Part shown: piece after piece, positions 34,624-43,278 of the stretch
Numbering within the stretch: position 1 is the stretch's first letter
Layout: every line of letters begins with the position of its first letter
Origin: Betaproteobacteria bacterium
Lineage (GTDB): Bacteria > Pseudomonadota > Gammaproteobacteria > Burkholderiales > JACQAP01
Length of the DNA stretch: 64,000 nt
Assembly (NCBI GenBank): GCA_016194905.1
Contig: JACQAP010000036.1
Coordinates: forward strand, 1-64,000
Direction: 5' to 3'
The notes under the pieces: model-generated
Database searches by the model: none
The model's input: only the letters and a program-made list of their open reading frames with translations
Told to the model about the DNA's origin: nothing
Program-made: the position numbers and the translations under genes

Positions 34624-34664
34624 ACGGAATGGTCAATCGAACATAAGTATCGGAGAGTACGTCG

Positions 34665-36974
34665 ATGGATATGCCGCGCCACGAACATTCGCGTCACGAT
34701 CACGGACAGCCCGGACATGGTAGTGCAGCCGCTCTTTCCGGAACTGCGGTGAAGCCTGGCGCGATCTACACCTGCCCCATGCATCCCGAGATCCAGCGGG
34801 CCGGTCCGGGGGGCTGCCCGAAATGCGGCATGACGCTCGTCCCCCTCGTTCCTGCCACACCGGCGGCAGCCGAATACACCTGCCCGATGCATCCGGAGGT
34901 CCGCAGCCCCAAACCAGGCAACTGCCCCAAGTGCGGCATGGCGCTCGTGCCCGTCGAGGGAGCAAAGGAAGACGACGCGGAGCTGCGCAACATGACGCGC
35001 CGCTTTTGGGTCAGCGCCGTGCTGACGGCGCCGCTCGCCGTCATCGCGATGGCGCCGTATTTCGGGATCAAGGAACCGTTCGGAGTGACCGCGCACGTGC
35101 GGATGTACCTCGAGCTCGTGCTCGGCACGCCGGTCGCGCTGTGGGGAGGCTGGCCGTTTTTCCGGAAGTTCGCGCTCTCGATCAAGAACCGTAGCCCGAA
35201 CATGTACACGCTGATCGGGCTGGGCGTGGCGCTCGCCTACCTGTTCAGTCTCGCGGCGGTGTTTGCGCCCGGACTTTTCCCGCAGGAATTTCAGGAAGAC
35301 AGCGGGCAGGTCGGTGCCTACTTCGAGGCAGCCGCGGTCATCGTCACGCTGGTGCTGCTGGGCGAGGTCATGCAGTTGCGCGCGATCGGCCAGACGAGCC
35401 GCGCGATCCGCGAGCTCCTGGCGCTCGCGCCCAACACGGCGTTGCGCGTCGAATCTGACGGACGGGAGATAGAAGTGCCGCTGTCCGACGTGCAGGTCGG
35501 CGACAAGCTGCGTGTGCGCCCAGGGGAAAAGGTGCCCGTCGATGGAACTTGCGTGGATGGGTCGTCCAACGTGGACGAATCCATGATTACGGGCGAACCG
35601 GTTGCCGTGCCAAAGAAACCGGGCGACAGGATGACCGGCGCGACGATCAACGGCAAAGGTACGCTGATCATCCGCGCAGAGCGCGTTGGTGCCGACACGC
35701 TGCTCGCGCAGATCGTCCACATGGTCGCCCAAGCCCAGCGAACGCGCGCGCCCGTGCAGCGCCTCGCCGATCTCGCAGCCGCGTACTTCGTGGAAACGGT
35801 TATCGCGATCGCAATCCTGACCGCGCTGGTCTGGTGGTTCTTCGGTCCCGAACCCAGACTTGCGTATGCGGTGGTCAATGCGGTGGCGGTGCTCATCATC
35901 GCCTGTCCTTGTGCGGTGGGCCTTGCGACGCCAATCTCCATCACGGTCGCGATGGGGCAGGGGGCAATCAACGGAATCCTGTTCCGGAACGCCGAAGCCG
36001 TGGAGAAGCTGCGCGAGATCGACACCCTCGTCGTGGACAAAACAGGCACGCTTACGCTCGGCAGTCCGCGGCTCGTGGACCTCGTCGTCGAGCCGGGGAT
36101 CACAGAGAGCGAGGCGCTTACACTGATCGTAAGTCTGGAGCGCGCGAGTGAACATCCGCTTGCTCAGGCCATTGTCCAAGGCGCGGAAGACCGCGGCCTG
36201 CGTTTGTCTACCGTTGAGAAATTCGAGTCTGTCACCGGTCAGGGCGTGCGAGGAGAGGTCGGCGGCCGGAAGGTCGCGGTGGGCAGCCGCCGATTCATGG
36301 AATCACAGGGCACCGTAGCTGCTTCGCTCGCCGACAGGGCCGATGCGCTGAGGACCCAAGGCAAGACCGCGCTCTATGCCGCGGTGGACGGACGCACAAT
36401 CGCGGTGGTCGCTGTCGCCGATCCAATCAAGATAACGACCCCGGAAGCAATCAGGGCGCTGAAATCCGAAGGCGTGCGCGTCGTGATGCTGTCGGGCGAC
36501 TCGCGCAAGACCGCGGAAGCAGTCGGCCGACAGCTTGGCATCGATGAAGTGATCGCCGAGGTGTTGCCCGAGCAGAAGGTCGACGCCGTCAAGGCGCTGC
36601 AGGCGCAAGGCCGCACGGTCGCAATGGCGGGCGACGGCATCAACGACGCGCCGGCGCTTGCCCAGGCGAACGTGGGCATCGCGATGGGCACCGGGACGGA
36701 CGTGGCGATCGAGAGTGGAAGCGTGACGCTCGTCAAGGGCGACCTGCGCGGCATCGTCAAGGCGATTCGCCTGTCGCGCGCCACCATGCGCAACGTGAAG
36801 CAGAATCTGTTCTTCGCCTTCGTCTACAACGCGCTAGGCATCCCGATCGCAGCAGGCGTGCTTTATCCTTTATTCGGTTTGCTCCTGTCGCCGATCTTTG
36901 CCGGCGCCGCCATGGCGATGAGCTCGGTCTCCGTAGTCACCAACGCGCTTCGGTTGCGGCGCGCGAAACTGTGA
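34665..36974 (+). CDS. Heavy-metal (copper/silver-type) P-type ATPase with two HMBD zinc-ribbon-like domains
   Basis: 769 aa from ATG 34665. A His-rich N-terminus (residues 5-18) leads to two copies of the heavy-metal-binding domain, YTCPMHPE-(n)-CPKCGM (about 35-57 and 71-93), instead of HMA domains. The core has CPC at 414-416 ([12 protein letters not shown]), phosphorylated D458 in DKTGTLTLG, and [15 protein letters not shown]. These are P1B-1 features of Cu(I)/Ag(I) exporters such as CopA and SilP. The doubled HMBD is notable. Small membrane proteins on both sides complete a metal-handling cluster. Confidence 0.92.
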   Translation: MDMPRHEHSRHDHGQPGHGSAAALSGTAVKPGAIYTCPMHPEIQRAGPGGCPKCGMTLVPLVPATPAAAEYTCPMHPEVRSPKPGNCPKCGMALVPVEGAKEDDAELRNMTRRFWVSAVLTAPLAVIAMAPYFGIKEPFGVTAHVRMYLELVLGTPVALWGGWPFFRKFALSIKNRSPNMYTLIGLGVALAYLFSLAAVFAPGLFPQEFQEDSGQVGAYFEAAAVIVTLVLLGEVMQLRAIGQTSRAIRELLALAPNTALRVESDGREIEVPLSDVQVGDKLRVRPGEKVPVDGTCVDGSSNVDESMITGEPVAVPKKPGDRMTGATINGKGTLIIRAERVGADTLLAQIVHMVAQAQRTRAPVQRLADLAAAYFVETVIAIAILTALVWWFFGPEPRLAYAVVNAVAVLIIACPCAVGLATPISITVAMGQGAINGILFRNAEAVEKLREIDTLVVDKTGTLTLGSPRLVDLVVEPGITESEALTLIVSLERASEHPLAQAIVQGAEDRGLRLSTVEKFESVTGQGVRGEVGGRKVAVGSRRFMESQGTVAASLADRADALRTQGKTALYAAVDGRTIAVVAVADPIKITTPEAIRALKSEGVRVVMLSGDSRKTAEAVGRQLGIDEVIAEVLPEQKVDAVKALQAQGRTVAMAGDGINDAPALAQANVGIAMGTGTDVAIESGSVTLVKGDLRGIVKAIRLSRATMRNVKQNLFFAFVYNALGIPIAAGVLYPLFGLLLSPIFAGAAMAMSSVSVVTNALRLRRAKL

Positions 36975-37170
36975 TGCGCGAATACCACTACGTATGGCTG
37001 ATCTGGATCGCTTTCATCGCATTGCGCTCCTTGCCCCTTTCGTTGCGTTCGGCCTGTATTGGAGGCGTATACGAGCATATCACCTGGAAACGCAGCATCC
37101 ACAGGGCGCAGAGCCCTTCCCACCCATCGCCCAGGACCCGCATGAGACCGCACCCCACGGAGGGAAAACC

Positions 37171-37428
37171 TTGAATCACGACCATGACAACCTGCAGAAC
37201 AGATCGCCCATGACTTACGTTTTCGTTGCATTTATTGCAATCGCAGCTTTTTTCCTGCTACTTGAGCATCGCGCGCATGTCTTCGGCGTCCTGCCTTATC
37301 TGCTCCTGCTCGCGTGTCCTCTGCTGCACATGTTCGGACACCGGCATGGCGGACACGGCGGGAGCGATACCAAGCCCGAGCGGCAGCCGGGCGAAAAGAA
37401 TGCCGAACCGGCAGAACATCCCCATTAG
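37171..37428 (+). CDS. DUF2933-family small membrane protein
   Basis: 85 aa from TTG 37171, preceded by CGGAGGG. One or two helices (MTYVFVAFIAIAAFFLLLEHRAHVFGVLPYLLLLACPLLHMF) followed by GHRHGGHGG, the DUF2933 pattern. The frame is open upstream to 36994, but that part has no ribosome site. The His-rich tail could bind metal. DUF2933 genes commonly follow HMBD-type copper ATPases. The 196 bp between the ATPase and this gene hold no convincing gene. Confidence 0.8.
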   Translation: MNHDHDNLQNRSPMTYVFVAFIAIAAFFLLLEHRAHVFGVLPYLLLLACPLLHMFGHRHGGHGGSDTKPERQPGEKNAEPAEHPH

Positions 37429-37444
37429 TCGAAACGGAGATAGC

Positions 37445-38110
37445 ATGGAACACTCAAATTCAATCCCCGCCTACGGACTCTGGCCGTTGGTAATCATTAA
37501 CTCGCTCGTGTTTATTATCTTCGCTTTCAGCTTTACGAAGCCGCAAAGCGCGCGCGACTGGCGCTCCTTCGGGGCGTTTTCCGCTTTCATCGTTGCATTG
37601 TTCACCGAAATGTACGGGTTCCCGCTCACCATCTATCTTCTGTCGGGCTGGCTCGGCAGTCGCTATCCCGGCGTCGACTTCATGACCCATGAAGCCGGTC
37701 ATCTCCTCGAAACCTTGTTTGGTTGGCGCGCCAATCCGCATTTCGGCCCGTTCCACCTGCTGAGCTTTGTCTTCATTGGCGGCGGATTCATGCTGCTCGC
37801 CGCCGCATGGGACGTGCTGTACAAGGCACAATGCGCCGGAACATTAGCGACCAGCGGCCCCTATGCCACCATCCGTCACCCGCAGTACGTTGCGTTTGTG
37901 CTCATCATGTTCGGCTTTCTGCTGCAATGGCCCACGCTGCTCACGTTCATCATGTTTCCGATCCTGTTGATGATGTATGCGCGCCTGTCTTTCAACGAGG
38001 AACGCGATGCCAGGGCTCGCTTCGGCGAGGAGTACACACGCTATGCAGAACACACGCCGGCTTTCCTTCCTCGTGTCGGCTGCAAAGAACACATTCAGCC
38101 GTTGCGCTAG
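37445..38110 (+). CDS. Isoprenylcysteine carboxyl methyltransferase-like membrane protein
   Basis: 221 aa from ATG 37445, 16 bp after the DUF2933 gene. About five membrane segments; the C-terminal half has the ICMT/PEMT signature GPYATIRHPQYVAFVLIMFGFLLQWPTL and FNEERDARARFGEEYTRYAEHTPAFLP, which bind S-adenosylmethionine and the lipid substrate. The bacterial homologues are mostly of unknown substrate. The combination DUF2933 plus ICMT-like behind a copper ATPase appears in metal-resistance clusters, so it likely belongs to this patch. Confidence 0.82.
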   Translation: MEHSNSIPAYGLWPLVIINSLVFIIFAFSFTKPQSARDWRSFGAFSAFIVALFTEMYGFPLTIYLLSGWLGSRYPGVDFMTHEAGHLLETLFGWRANPHFGPFHLLSFVFIGGGFMLLAAAWDVLYKAQCAGTLATSGPYATIRHPQYVAFVLIMFGFLLQWPTLLTFIMFPILLMMYARLSFNEERDARARFGEEYTRYAEHTPAFLPRVGCKEHIQPLR

Positions 38111-38206
38111 TGCTTCGAAGTCGATGGAACCAGCCTCAGGACATCGCTCTCGCCGCGTTGCGTAGGAACGTACCGATTCCATCTACCGTTTCAAACGGCA
38201 AGATCA

Positions 38207-39571
38207 GTGAACATGCAGCTTACATTTCTTGGTGCGACCGGAACGGTGACTGGGTCCAAGTACCTGATCGCCACCGACGCCAAGCGGGTTCTCGTGGACT
38301 GTGGCTTATTCCAGGGCCTGAAGCAGCTCCGCCTGAGAAATTGGGAGAAACTTCCCATCGATCCAAAAGAGATCGACGCGGTCATTCTCACGCATGCGCA
38401 TATCGACCACAGTGGCTATCTGCCGCTGCTTTCAAAGAAAGGATTCTCGGGCAAGGTGTATTGCAGTACAGCCACCCGCGACTTGTGCGAGATCCTGCTG
38501 CCCGACGCGGGACATCTTCAGGAAGAAGAGGCGGAATACGCCAACCGCAAGGGATTCTCCAAGCATTCCGCCGCGCTGCCTTTGTACACACAGGAGGACG
38601 CCGAGCGCTGTCTGAAACTGCTTGCACCGTTCGAACTCGAGCGTGACATCGATCTCGGCGACGGGATCAGCCTGCGTTTCTCGCATTCCGGACATATCGT
38701 CGGCTCCTGCTTCGTTCGGCTCACGCACCAAGGCAAGTCGATCGTCTTCACCGGAGACCTCGGCCGCTCAAACGACATCGTGATGAAACCGCCGGTGCAC
38801 GTCGTGAAAGCAGATTACCTCGTGCTGGAATCCACTTATGGCGATCGGCTCCATGGCGTGCAAAACCCCGAAACGCAAATGGCGGACATCATCAACCGGA
38901 CTGTTAAAAACCGTGGCGTGGTCGTTATCCCGACCTTTGCAGTCGGGCGCGCGCAGGAGCTATTGTACTACATTCATCTGCTCAAGGCATCCCATGCAAT
39001 TCCAGACGTCCCCGTCTATCTGAATAGTCCGATGGCAGCGGATGCCACACGCATTTTCCATAACCATCCGGGGGAGCATCGTCTCACGCCGCAGCAATGC
39101 GAAGATATGTGCCATACGGCCAAGATCGTCAACAGCGTCGAGGAGTCGAAGCAGCTCAATAACAAATCAGGGCCCATGATCATTCTCGCTGCCAGCGGCA
39201 TGGCAACCGGCGGACGCGTCGTCCATCACCTCAAGGCGTTTGCGCCGGATCCGAAGAACACCATACTCTTCGCCGGTTTCCAGGCGGCGGGCACGCGCGG
39301 CGCAACCATACTGAGCGGCGCGGATAGCGTGAAGATCCACGGACAGTACGTGCCGGTGCGAGCGGAGGTACAGATCCTGTCGAACGTTTCAGCCCATGCG
39401 GATTATGCTGAAATACTCGAATGGCTGGATCACTTTGAAGCAGGGCCCAGACAGACGTATGTTACGCACGGCGAACCGGTGGCGGCGGACGCATTGCGTC
39501 ACCGGATTGAAGAGCGCAAAGGTTGGCGTTGCGAGGTGCCCGACTACCGGGAACTGGTCGATCTGAACTAA
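38207..39571 (+). CDS. Metallo-beta-lactamase/beta-CASP RNA-processing nuclease
   Basis: 454 aa. GTG 38207 or ATG 38213 may start it; no strong ribosome site favours either. The MBL zinc motif THAHIDHSG has H63, H65, D67 and H68. Further motifs are GDLGRSNDIVMKPP, the beta-CASP region VVIPTFAVGRAQELLYYIHLL, and the RMMBL end with VSAHADYAEILEWLDHF and TYVTHGEP. The domain order is that of YSH1/CPSF73-like exonucleases. Family members process RNA. The gene often neighbours Usp and redox genes in proteobacteria, and may adjust RNA turnover under low energy, which is inference. Confidence 0.9.
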   Translation: MNMQLTFLGATGTVTGSKYLIATDAKRVLVDCGLFQGLKQLRLRNWEKLPIDPKEIDAVILTHAHIDHSGYLPLLSKKGFSGKVYCSTATRDLCEILLPDAGHLQEEEAEYANRKGFSKHSAALPLYTQEDAERCLKLLAPFELERDIDLGDGISLRFSHSGHIVGSCFVRLTHQGKSIVFTGDLGRSNDIVMKPPVHVVKADYLVLESTYGDRLHGVQNPETQMADIINRTVKNRGVVVIPTFAVGRAQELLYYIHLLKASHAIPDVPVYLNSPMAADATRIFHNHPGEHRLTPQQCEDMCHTAKIVNSVEESKQLNNKSGPMIILAASGMATGGRVVHHLKAFAPDPKNTILFAGFQAAGTRGATILSGADSVKIHGQYVPVRAEVQILSNVSAHADYAEILEWLDHFEAGPRQTYVTHGEPVAADALRHRIEERKGWRCEVPDYRELVDLN

Positions 39572-39581
39572 CAGTTGGGAA

Positions 39582-40169
39582 TCATCTGCCCGCGCCGCCC
39601 AGCGCGCGCATTTTGCCGAGCCATTTCTCCCGCTTCGCGCCGTTCGGGCTTTCGACCAGGCCGATGAGATTCTCGCTAATGGGGCCGATGCCGCAGAAGC
39701 CGAGTATGTTGCGTTTCAGGCTTTTGAGGCTGTGCGCGCCAAAATACCAGCGATACAGAAATGCCGGCATGCCCATCGTCACGACAATGCGGGCGGTTTT
39801 TCCGGACAGCAATTTCCTCCAGGACTTGCCTGTGTCGGATTTCGAGATGGCGAATCCTGGCCGGAAAACCTGCTCGAGAAACGCTTTCAGAATCGCGGGC
39901 ATAGAGCCCAGCCATAGCGGATAGACGATCAGCAGATGATCGGCCCACCCGATCATGCCTTGCGCTTGTCGAATCGACTCCGACGGCGTTCCGTTTTCCC
40001 AGTCCTCCTTGCGACGCAATAGGGAAAAATCGAGCGTCGCCACAGTCAACGTCTTGACCTCATGTCCGACCTGCGCGGCGCCTGTCGCGTAGGCATCGGC
40101 GAGGGCACGTCCGAAATGATTGGCTTGAGCATCAGGGTGGCCCAGGATGATCGCGATACGTCTCGCCAT
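39582..40169 (-). CDS. NAD(P)H:quinone oxidoreductase-like flavodoxin-fold protein
   Basis: 195 aa from ATG 40169. The flavodoxin_2 fold is seen in RRIAIILGHPDAQANHFGRAL, WADHLLIVYPLWLGSMPAILKAFLEQVFRPGFA (FMN-binding and active loop) and ARIVVTMGMPAFLYRWYFGAHS. The family includes KefF, MdaB and NQO1-like two-electron quinone reductases. It is convergent with the beta-CASP gene, with 10 bp between the stops. An FNR box upstream supports low-oxygen expression. Substrate is unknown. Confidence 0.85.
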   Translation of the reverse strand: MARRIAIILGHPDAQANHFGRALADAYATGAAQVGHEVKTLTVATLDFSLLRRKEDWENGTPSESIRQAQGMIGWADHLLIVYPLWLGSMPAILKAFLEQVFRPGFAISKSDTGKSWRKLLSGKTARIVVTMGMPAFLYRWYFGAHSLKSLKRNILGFCGIGPISENLIGLVESPNGAKREKWLGKMRALGGAGR

Positions 40170-40259
40170 GGTGGTGCTCCTTCAAATAAAGGGGTGAGTG
40201 AACAACAGGATTCGGTGCGCGATACCACGCCGATTTTCCCCGTCCGGTCGATGCGGTCA

Positions 40260-40273
40260 TTGACATCGATCAA
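40260..40273 (-). promoter_or_regulatory. FNR/ANR-type box TTGACATCGATCAA
   Basis: Centre 40266.5. On the minus strand AAAATC (40232-40237) lies 32 bp downstream as -10, so it serves the quinone reductase-like gene. It lies between that gene and the end of the diguanylate cyclase gene. Confidence 0.72.
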
Positions 40274-40289
40274 GGACTGTGCGCGACGG

Positions 40290-41228
40290 TCAGCTATGGC
40301 AAAGAGTAGGGTCGTAGAGCTGGTAGTTGCCGCGTCCCCGGCTCTTCGCCAGGTACATGGCTTTGTCTGCATTTCTCAACAGGTCGTCGGGACCTTCGCC
40401 GTCAGTGGGATAAATCGCAATGCCGATGCTGACGCTGGTTTGAACTTTCCGGCCTTCCAGCAGAAACGGCTGCGAAATGGAGTGAAGCAGTTTGCGCGCG
40501 AGGGACAGGGCCGCTTGCGGATCGTTGAGGCCGGTCTGAAGTATCGCGAATTCGTCCCCGCTCAGCCGTGCGACCGCGTCGGTGGTCTTGCGCACGGCAG
40601 CACCCAGCCGCTCCGCGACCGCTATGAGCAGCCGATCGCCTGTTTCGTGGCCGAAGGTGTCATTGATCAGCTTGAAGTTGTCCATATCCAGGAACAGCAA
40701 CGCGAGTGGGTCCAAGCTGTGCTTGGATCGCGCTATGGCCTGCTGCAGGAGATCCAGAAAAAGCACACGGTTGTACAGGCCGGTGAGAGCGTCGTGGTAT
40801 GCGAGAAAGTGTTCCCGCTGAGCCTCCTGTTTGCGCAACGTAATGTCGTGTTGGATGGCAACGAAGTGGGTAACGGTGCCCATGTCGTCCCGCAGCGGCG
40901 TAATGACTTCGTCCGCGGTGTAGAGGTTGCCGTCCTTGCGCCGTTCGACGACTTCGCCGCGCCAGACCCGGCCCGCAAGAATGGTTTGCCAGAGTTCACG
41001 ATAGAACGATGCATCGTGACTTCCCGATTTCAGGAAGCTCGGTGTCTGCCCAACTGCTTCCTGTGGGGAGTATCCGCTGCGTTCGCTGAACGCTTCATTG
41101 ACCCAGACGATACGGCCGGTATGGTCTGTAATGAATATGGGATCGGCGGCCGTGGCCAAGGCTTTCGCCAGCAGCTCCTGCTCGACCGGCTCCCGGGAAT
41201 TCTCACTACGAGGCGTCCGCGTATGCAT
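40290..41228 (-). CDS. Diguanylate cyclase with PAS domain
   Basis: 312 aa from ATG 41228. A PAS domain (about 18-135: AADPIFITDHTGRIVWVNEAFSERSGY) with PAC segment precedes a GGDEF domain (about 140-310: HDALTGLYNRVLFLDLL, LLFLDMDNFKLINDTFGHETGDRLL). The signature is SGDEF, a common active variant of GGDEF. No RxxD inhibitory site was identified. It makes cyclic di-GMP, and the PAS domain may sense redox state or oxygen, as PAS proteins in such contexts often do. It lies downstream of and in line with the DksA-like gene. Confidence 0.9.
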   Translation of the reverse strand: MHTRTPRSENSREPVEQELLAKALATAADPIFITDHTGRIVWVNEAFSERSGYSPQEAVGQTPSFLKSGSHDASFYRELWQTILAGRVWRGEVVERRKDGNLYTADEVITPLRDDMGTVTHFVAIQHDITLRKQEAQREHFLAYHDALTGLYNRVLFLDLLQQAIARSKHSLDPLALLFLDMDNFKLINDTFGHETGDRLLIAVAERLGAAVRKTTDAVARLSGDEFAILQTGLNDPQAALSLARKLLHSISQPFLLEGRKVQTSVSIGIAIYPTDGEGPDDLLRNADKAMYLAKSRGRGNYQLYDPTLCHS

Positions 41229-41254
41229 CGGTGAACGGTGGCGGCGCGATTCAT

Positions 41255-41647
41255 TCAGAGTTTTGGCATCGCCGGATGGGCGTGAGTGTTTTCATGAATG
41301 CGCTGGCAGTCGACGCAGCGCGAAACCGCAGGTTGAGCGCGCAACCGACGGTACTCGATCTCCTCGTGGCAATCGACGCATTTTCCGTAGCTGCCGGTAT
41401 CGAGCCGGGCCTGGGCGGCTTCGAGCTCCCGAAGTTCGCGCAAATCGCGCGAGAGTTCCGCATTGTCGAGATCGACGATCTGATCGGCCACGGGTGCATC
41501 CCCGCTGTCCAGGTGCCCTCCCGCGAGCATGTCGGCCGAGTCGTCGCGTGCGCGCGACGCGTCCGCACGAATTTCAGCGGCCAGCGCCACGCAACGGCTT
41601 GCCACGATACGTTTCAATTCGTCCAACTGCTGCCTGCTCAAAGCCAC
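41255..41647 (-). CDS. DksA/TraR-type zinc-finger protein
   Basis: 130 aa from ATG 41647, preceded on its strand by GGAGG. A helical N-terminal part precedes the C4 zinc finger CVDCHEEIEYRRL-(n)-CVDCQ, the DksA/TraR arrangement. It is shorter than true DksA (about 150 aa) and fits the DksA-like paralogs that bind the RNA polymerase secondary channel. It could adjust transcription under stress. It is divergent from hemN and shares an intergenic FNR box, though the box is better placed for hemN. Confidence 0.85.
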   Translation of the reverse strand: MALSRQQLDELKRIVASRCVALAAEIRADASRARDDSADMLAGGHLDSGDAPVADQIVDLDNAELSRDLRELRELEAAQARLDTGSYGKCVDCHEEIEYRRLRAQPAVSRCVDCQRIHENTHAHPAMPKL

Positions 41648-41741
41648 GGTGGGCCTCCTTCGATAAAGGGGTTTTCGTTAGTCCGGGTCGGCCGCCGTGC
41701 CCAGGCTCGCTGTCAGTTTGCCCTCCTTTCGGGCTGCCGGA

Positions 41742-41755
41742 TTGATCCAGATCAA
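41742..41755 (+). promoter_or_regulatory. FNR/ANR-type box TTGATCCAGATCAA
   Basis: Perfect consensus, centre 41748.5. CATAGT (41776-41781) lies 30 bp away toward hemN, giving a start near 41790. A matching -10 on the dksA-like side is not evident. Confidence 0.8.
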
Positions 41756-41829
41756 GGCGTCACACTGGAGTTCGGCATAGTCTCAATCCAATTGCCGCGG
41801 CAGGGATGTCACTGATGAACATATAAACG

Positions 41830-43224
41830 ATGAACCATCCTTCTTCCGAGCTGGTGATCGATCCGGTGCTGATCCGCAAATACGATGTGAGCGGACCGAG
41901 ATACACGTCTTACCCCACCGCGGACCGTTTTGTCGAGGCATTCGGCGAAGGCAGGTACAAGTACTGGCTGGCCAGGCGCAACAACGGGGCCATAAGCCAA
42001 CCGCTCTCGGTGTACGTCCATCTCCCGTTCTGCAGTACCGTCTGCTACTACTGCGCATGCAGCAAGGTGGTGACGCGCGACCGCGGAAGGTCGGCGAAGT
42101 ATGTCGAGTACCTCGAGAAGGAAATCGGACTGGTGGGGAGTGTGCTCGAAGGCGACCATCGCATCAGCCAGATGCACTGGGGCGGCGGCACGCCCACCTT
42201 CCTGGCGCGCGAAGAAATGCGCGCCTTGTGCAATGCGATCAATGTGCCGTTCGATCGCAGCGCCGATTGCGAGTGCTCGATCGAAGTGGATCCGCGCAGC
42301 GTTGAGCCGGGCATGATGGCGTATCTCGCCGAACTCGATTTTAACCGGGTTTCCGTCGGGATACAGGATTTCGACACGGCGGTGCAGAAGGCGGTGCATC
42401 GCATCCAGCCCGAAAGCGTGACGCAGCGCGTGATCGAAGAAGCACGCGCGGCCGGCTTCAGATCGGTGAGCCTGGACCTGATCTACGGTCTGCCGAAACA
42501 GACTCTCGACACTTTCAATACGACAATCGACCAGGTGCTCGCGCTCGACCCCGACCGCATCGCACTTTACAGCTATGCGCATCTGCCGACCAGGTTCAAG
42601 CCGCAGCGGCGCATAGCCGCAGCCGAGTTGCCTTCGGCCGAGACCAAACTGCAGATTCTGACGCTGGCGATCGGCCGCCTCACCGGCGCCGGATATCTCT
42701 ACATCGGCATGGATCATTTCGCCAAACCCGCGGACGACTTGGCGGTGGCGCAACGCCAAGGACGTCTGCAGCGCAACTTCCAGGGCTACTCGACGCGTCC
42801 CGAATGCGACATGCTGGGCTTCGGCGTTTCCGCCATCGGGCGCGTCGGACCCACTTATAGCCAGAACCTGAAGGATCTCGATGGTTATTACGCCGCACTC
42901 GATGGCGGACGTTTGCCGGTGGCGGGCGGCATCGTACTGACCAGTGACGATCTGGTGCGGCGTGCCGTCATCCAGGCGCTTGCGTGCCAGTTCCGGCTGT
43001 CCTTCGAATCGATTGAGTCCGATTACCTGCTGGACTTCCGCAGTTACTTCGCGCCGGAACTGCAGGATTTGAAGCGGATCGAGCAGGACGGGCTCGTGGA
43101 ACGGCGGTCCGATTCGATCGTGGTGACGCCAAAGGGCAGGCTGCTGGTGCGGATCGTGTGCATGGTGTTCGATCGCTACCTACGAGAGGGCCGGCAGCAG
43201 GCGAGTTACTCGAAAGTGATGTGA
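41830..43224 (+). CDS. hemN: Oxygen-independent coproporphyrinogen III dehydrogenase
   Basis: 464 aa radical-SAM enzyme from ATG 41830. It converts coproporphyrinogen III to protoporphyrinogen IX without O2. The cluster motif YVHLPFCSTVCYYCACSKV has C68, C72, C75 and C77, equal to the four cysteines of E. coli HemN; the last is important in true HemN rather than HemW. Other motifs are HWGGGTPTFL, SVGIQDFD and DLIYGLPKQT. It supplies heme to the cytochromes of this region. hemN next to an FNR box is a classical ANR/FNR target. Confidence 0.95.
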   Translation: MNHPSSELVIDPVLIRKYDVSGPRYTSYPTADRFVEAFGEGRYKYWLARRNNGAISQPLSVYVHLPFCSTVCYYCACSKVVTRDRGRSAKYVEYLEKEIGLVGSVLEGDHRISQMHWGGGTPTFLAREEMRALCNAINVPFDRSADCECSIEVDPRSVEPGMMAYLAELDFNRVSVGIQDFDTAVQKAVHRIQPESVTQRVIEEARAAGFRSVSLDLIYGLPKQTLDTFNTTIDQVLALDPDRIALYSYAHLPTRFKPQRRIAAAELPSAETKLQILTLAIGRLTGAGYLYIGMDHFAKPADDLAVAQRQGRLQRNFQGYSTRPECDMLGFGVSAIGRVGPTYSQNLKDLDGYYAALDGGRLPVAGGIVLTSDDLVRRAVIQALACQFRLSFESIESDYLLDFRSYFAPELQDLKRIEQDGLVERRSDSIVVTPKGRLLVRIVCMVFDRYLREGRQQASYSKVM

Positions 43225-43278
43225 GGCGGGAGCTGCGGCGGGTGCGTTGCCGACAATTCATATTTATTCAGGTCCGCC

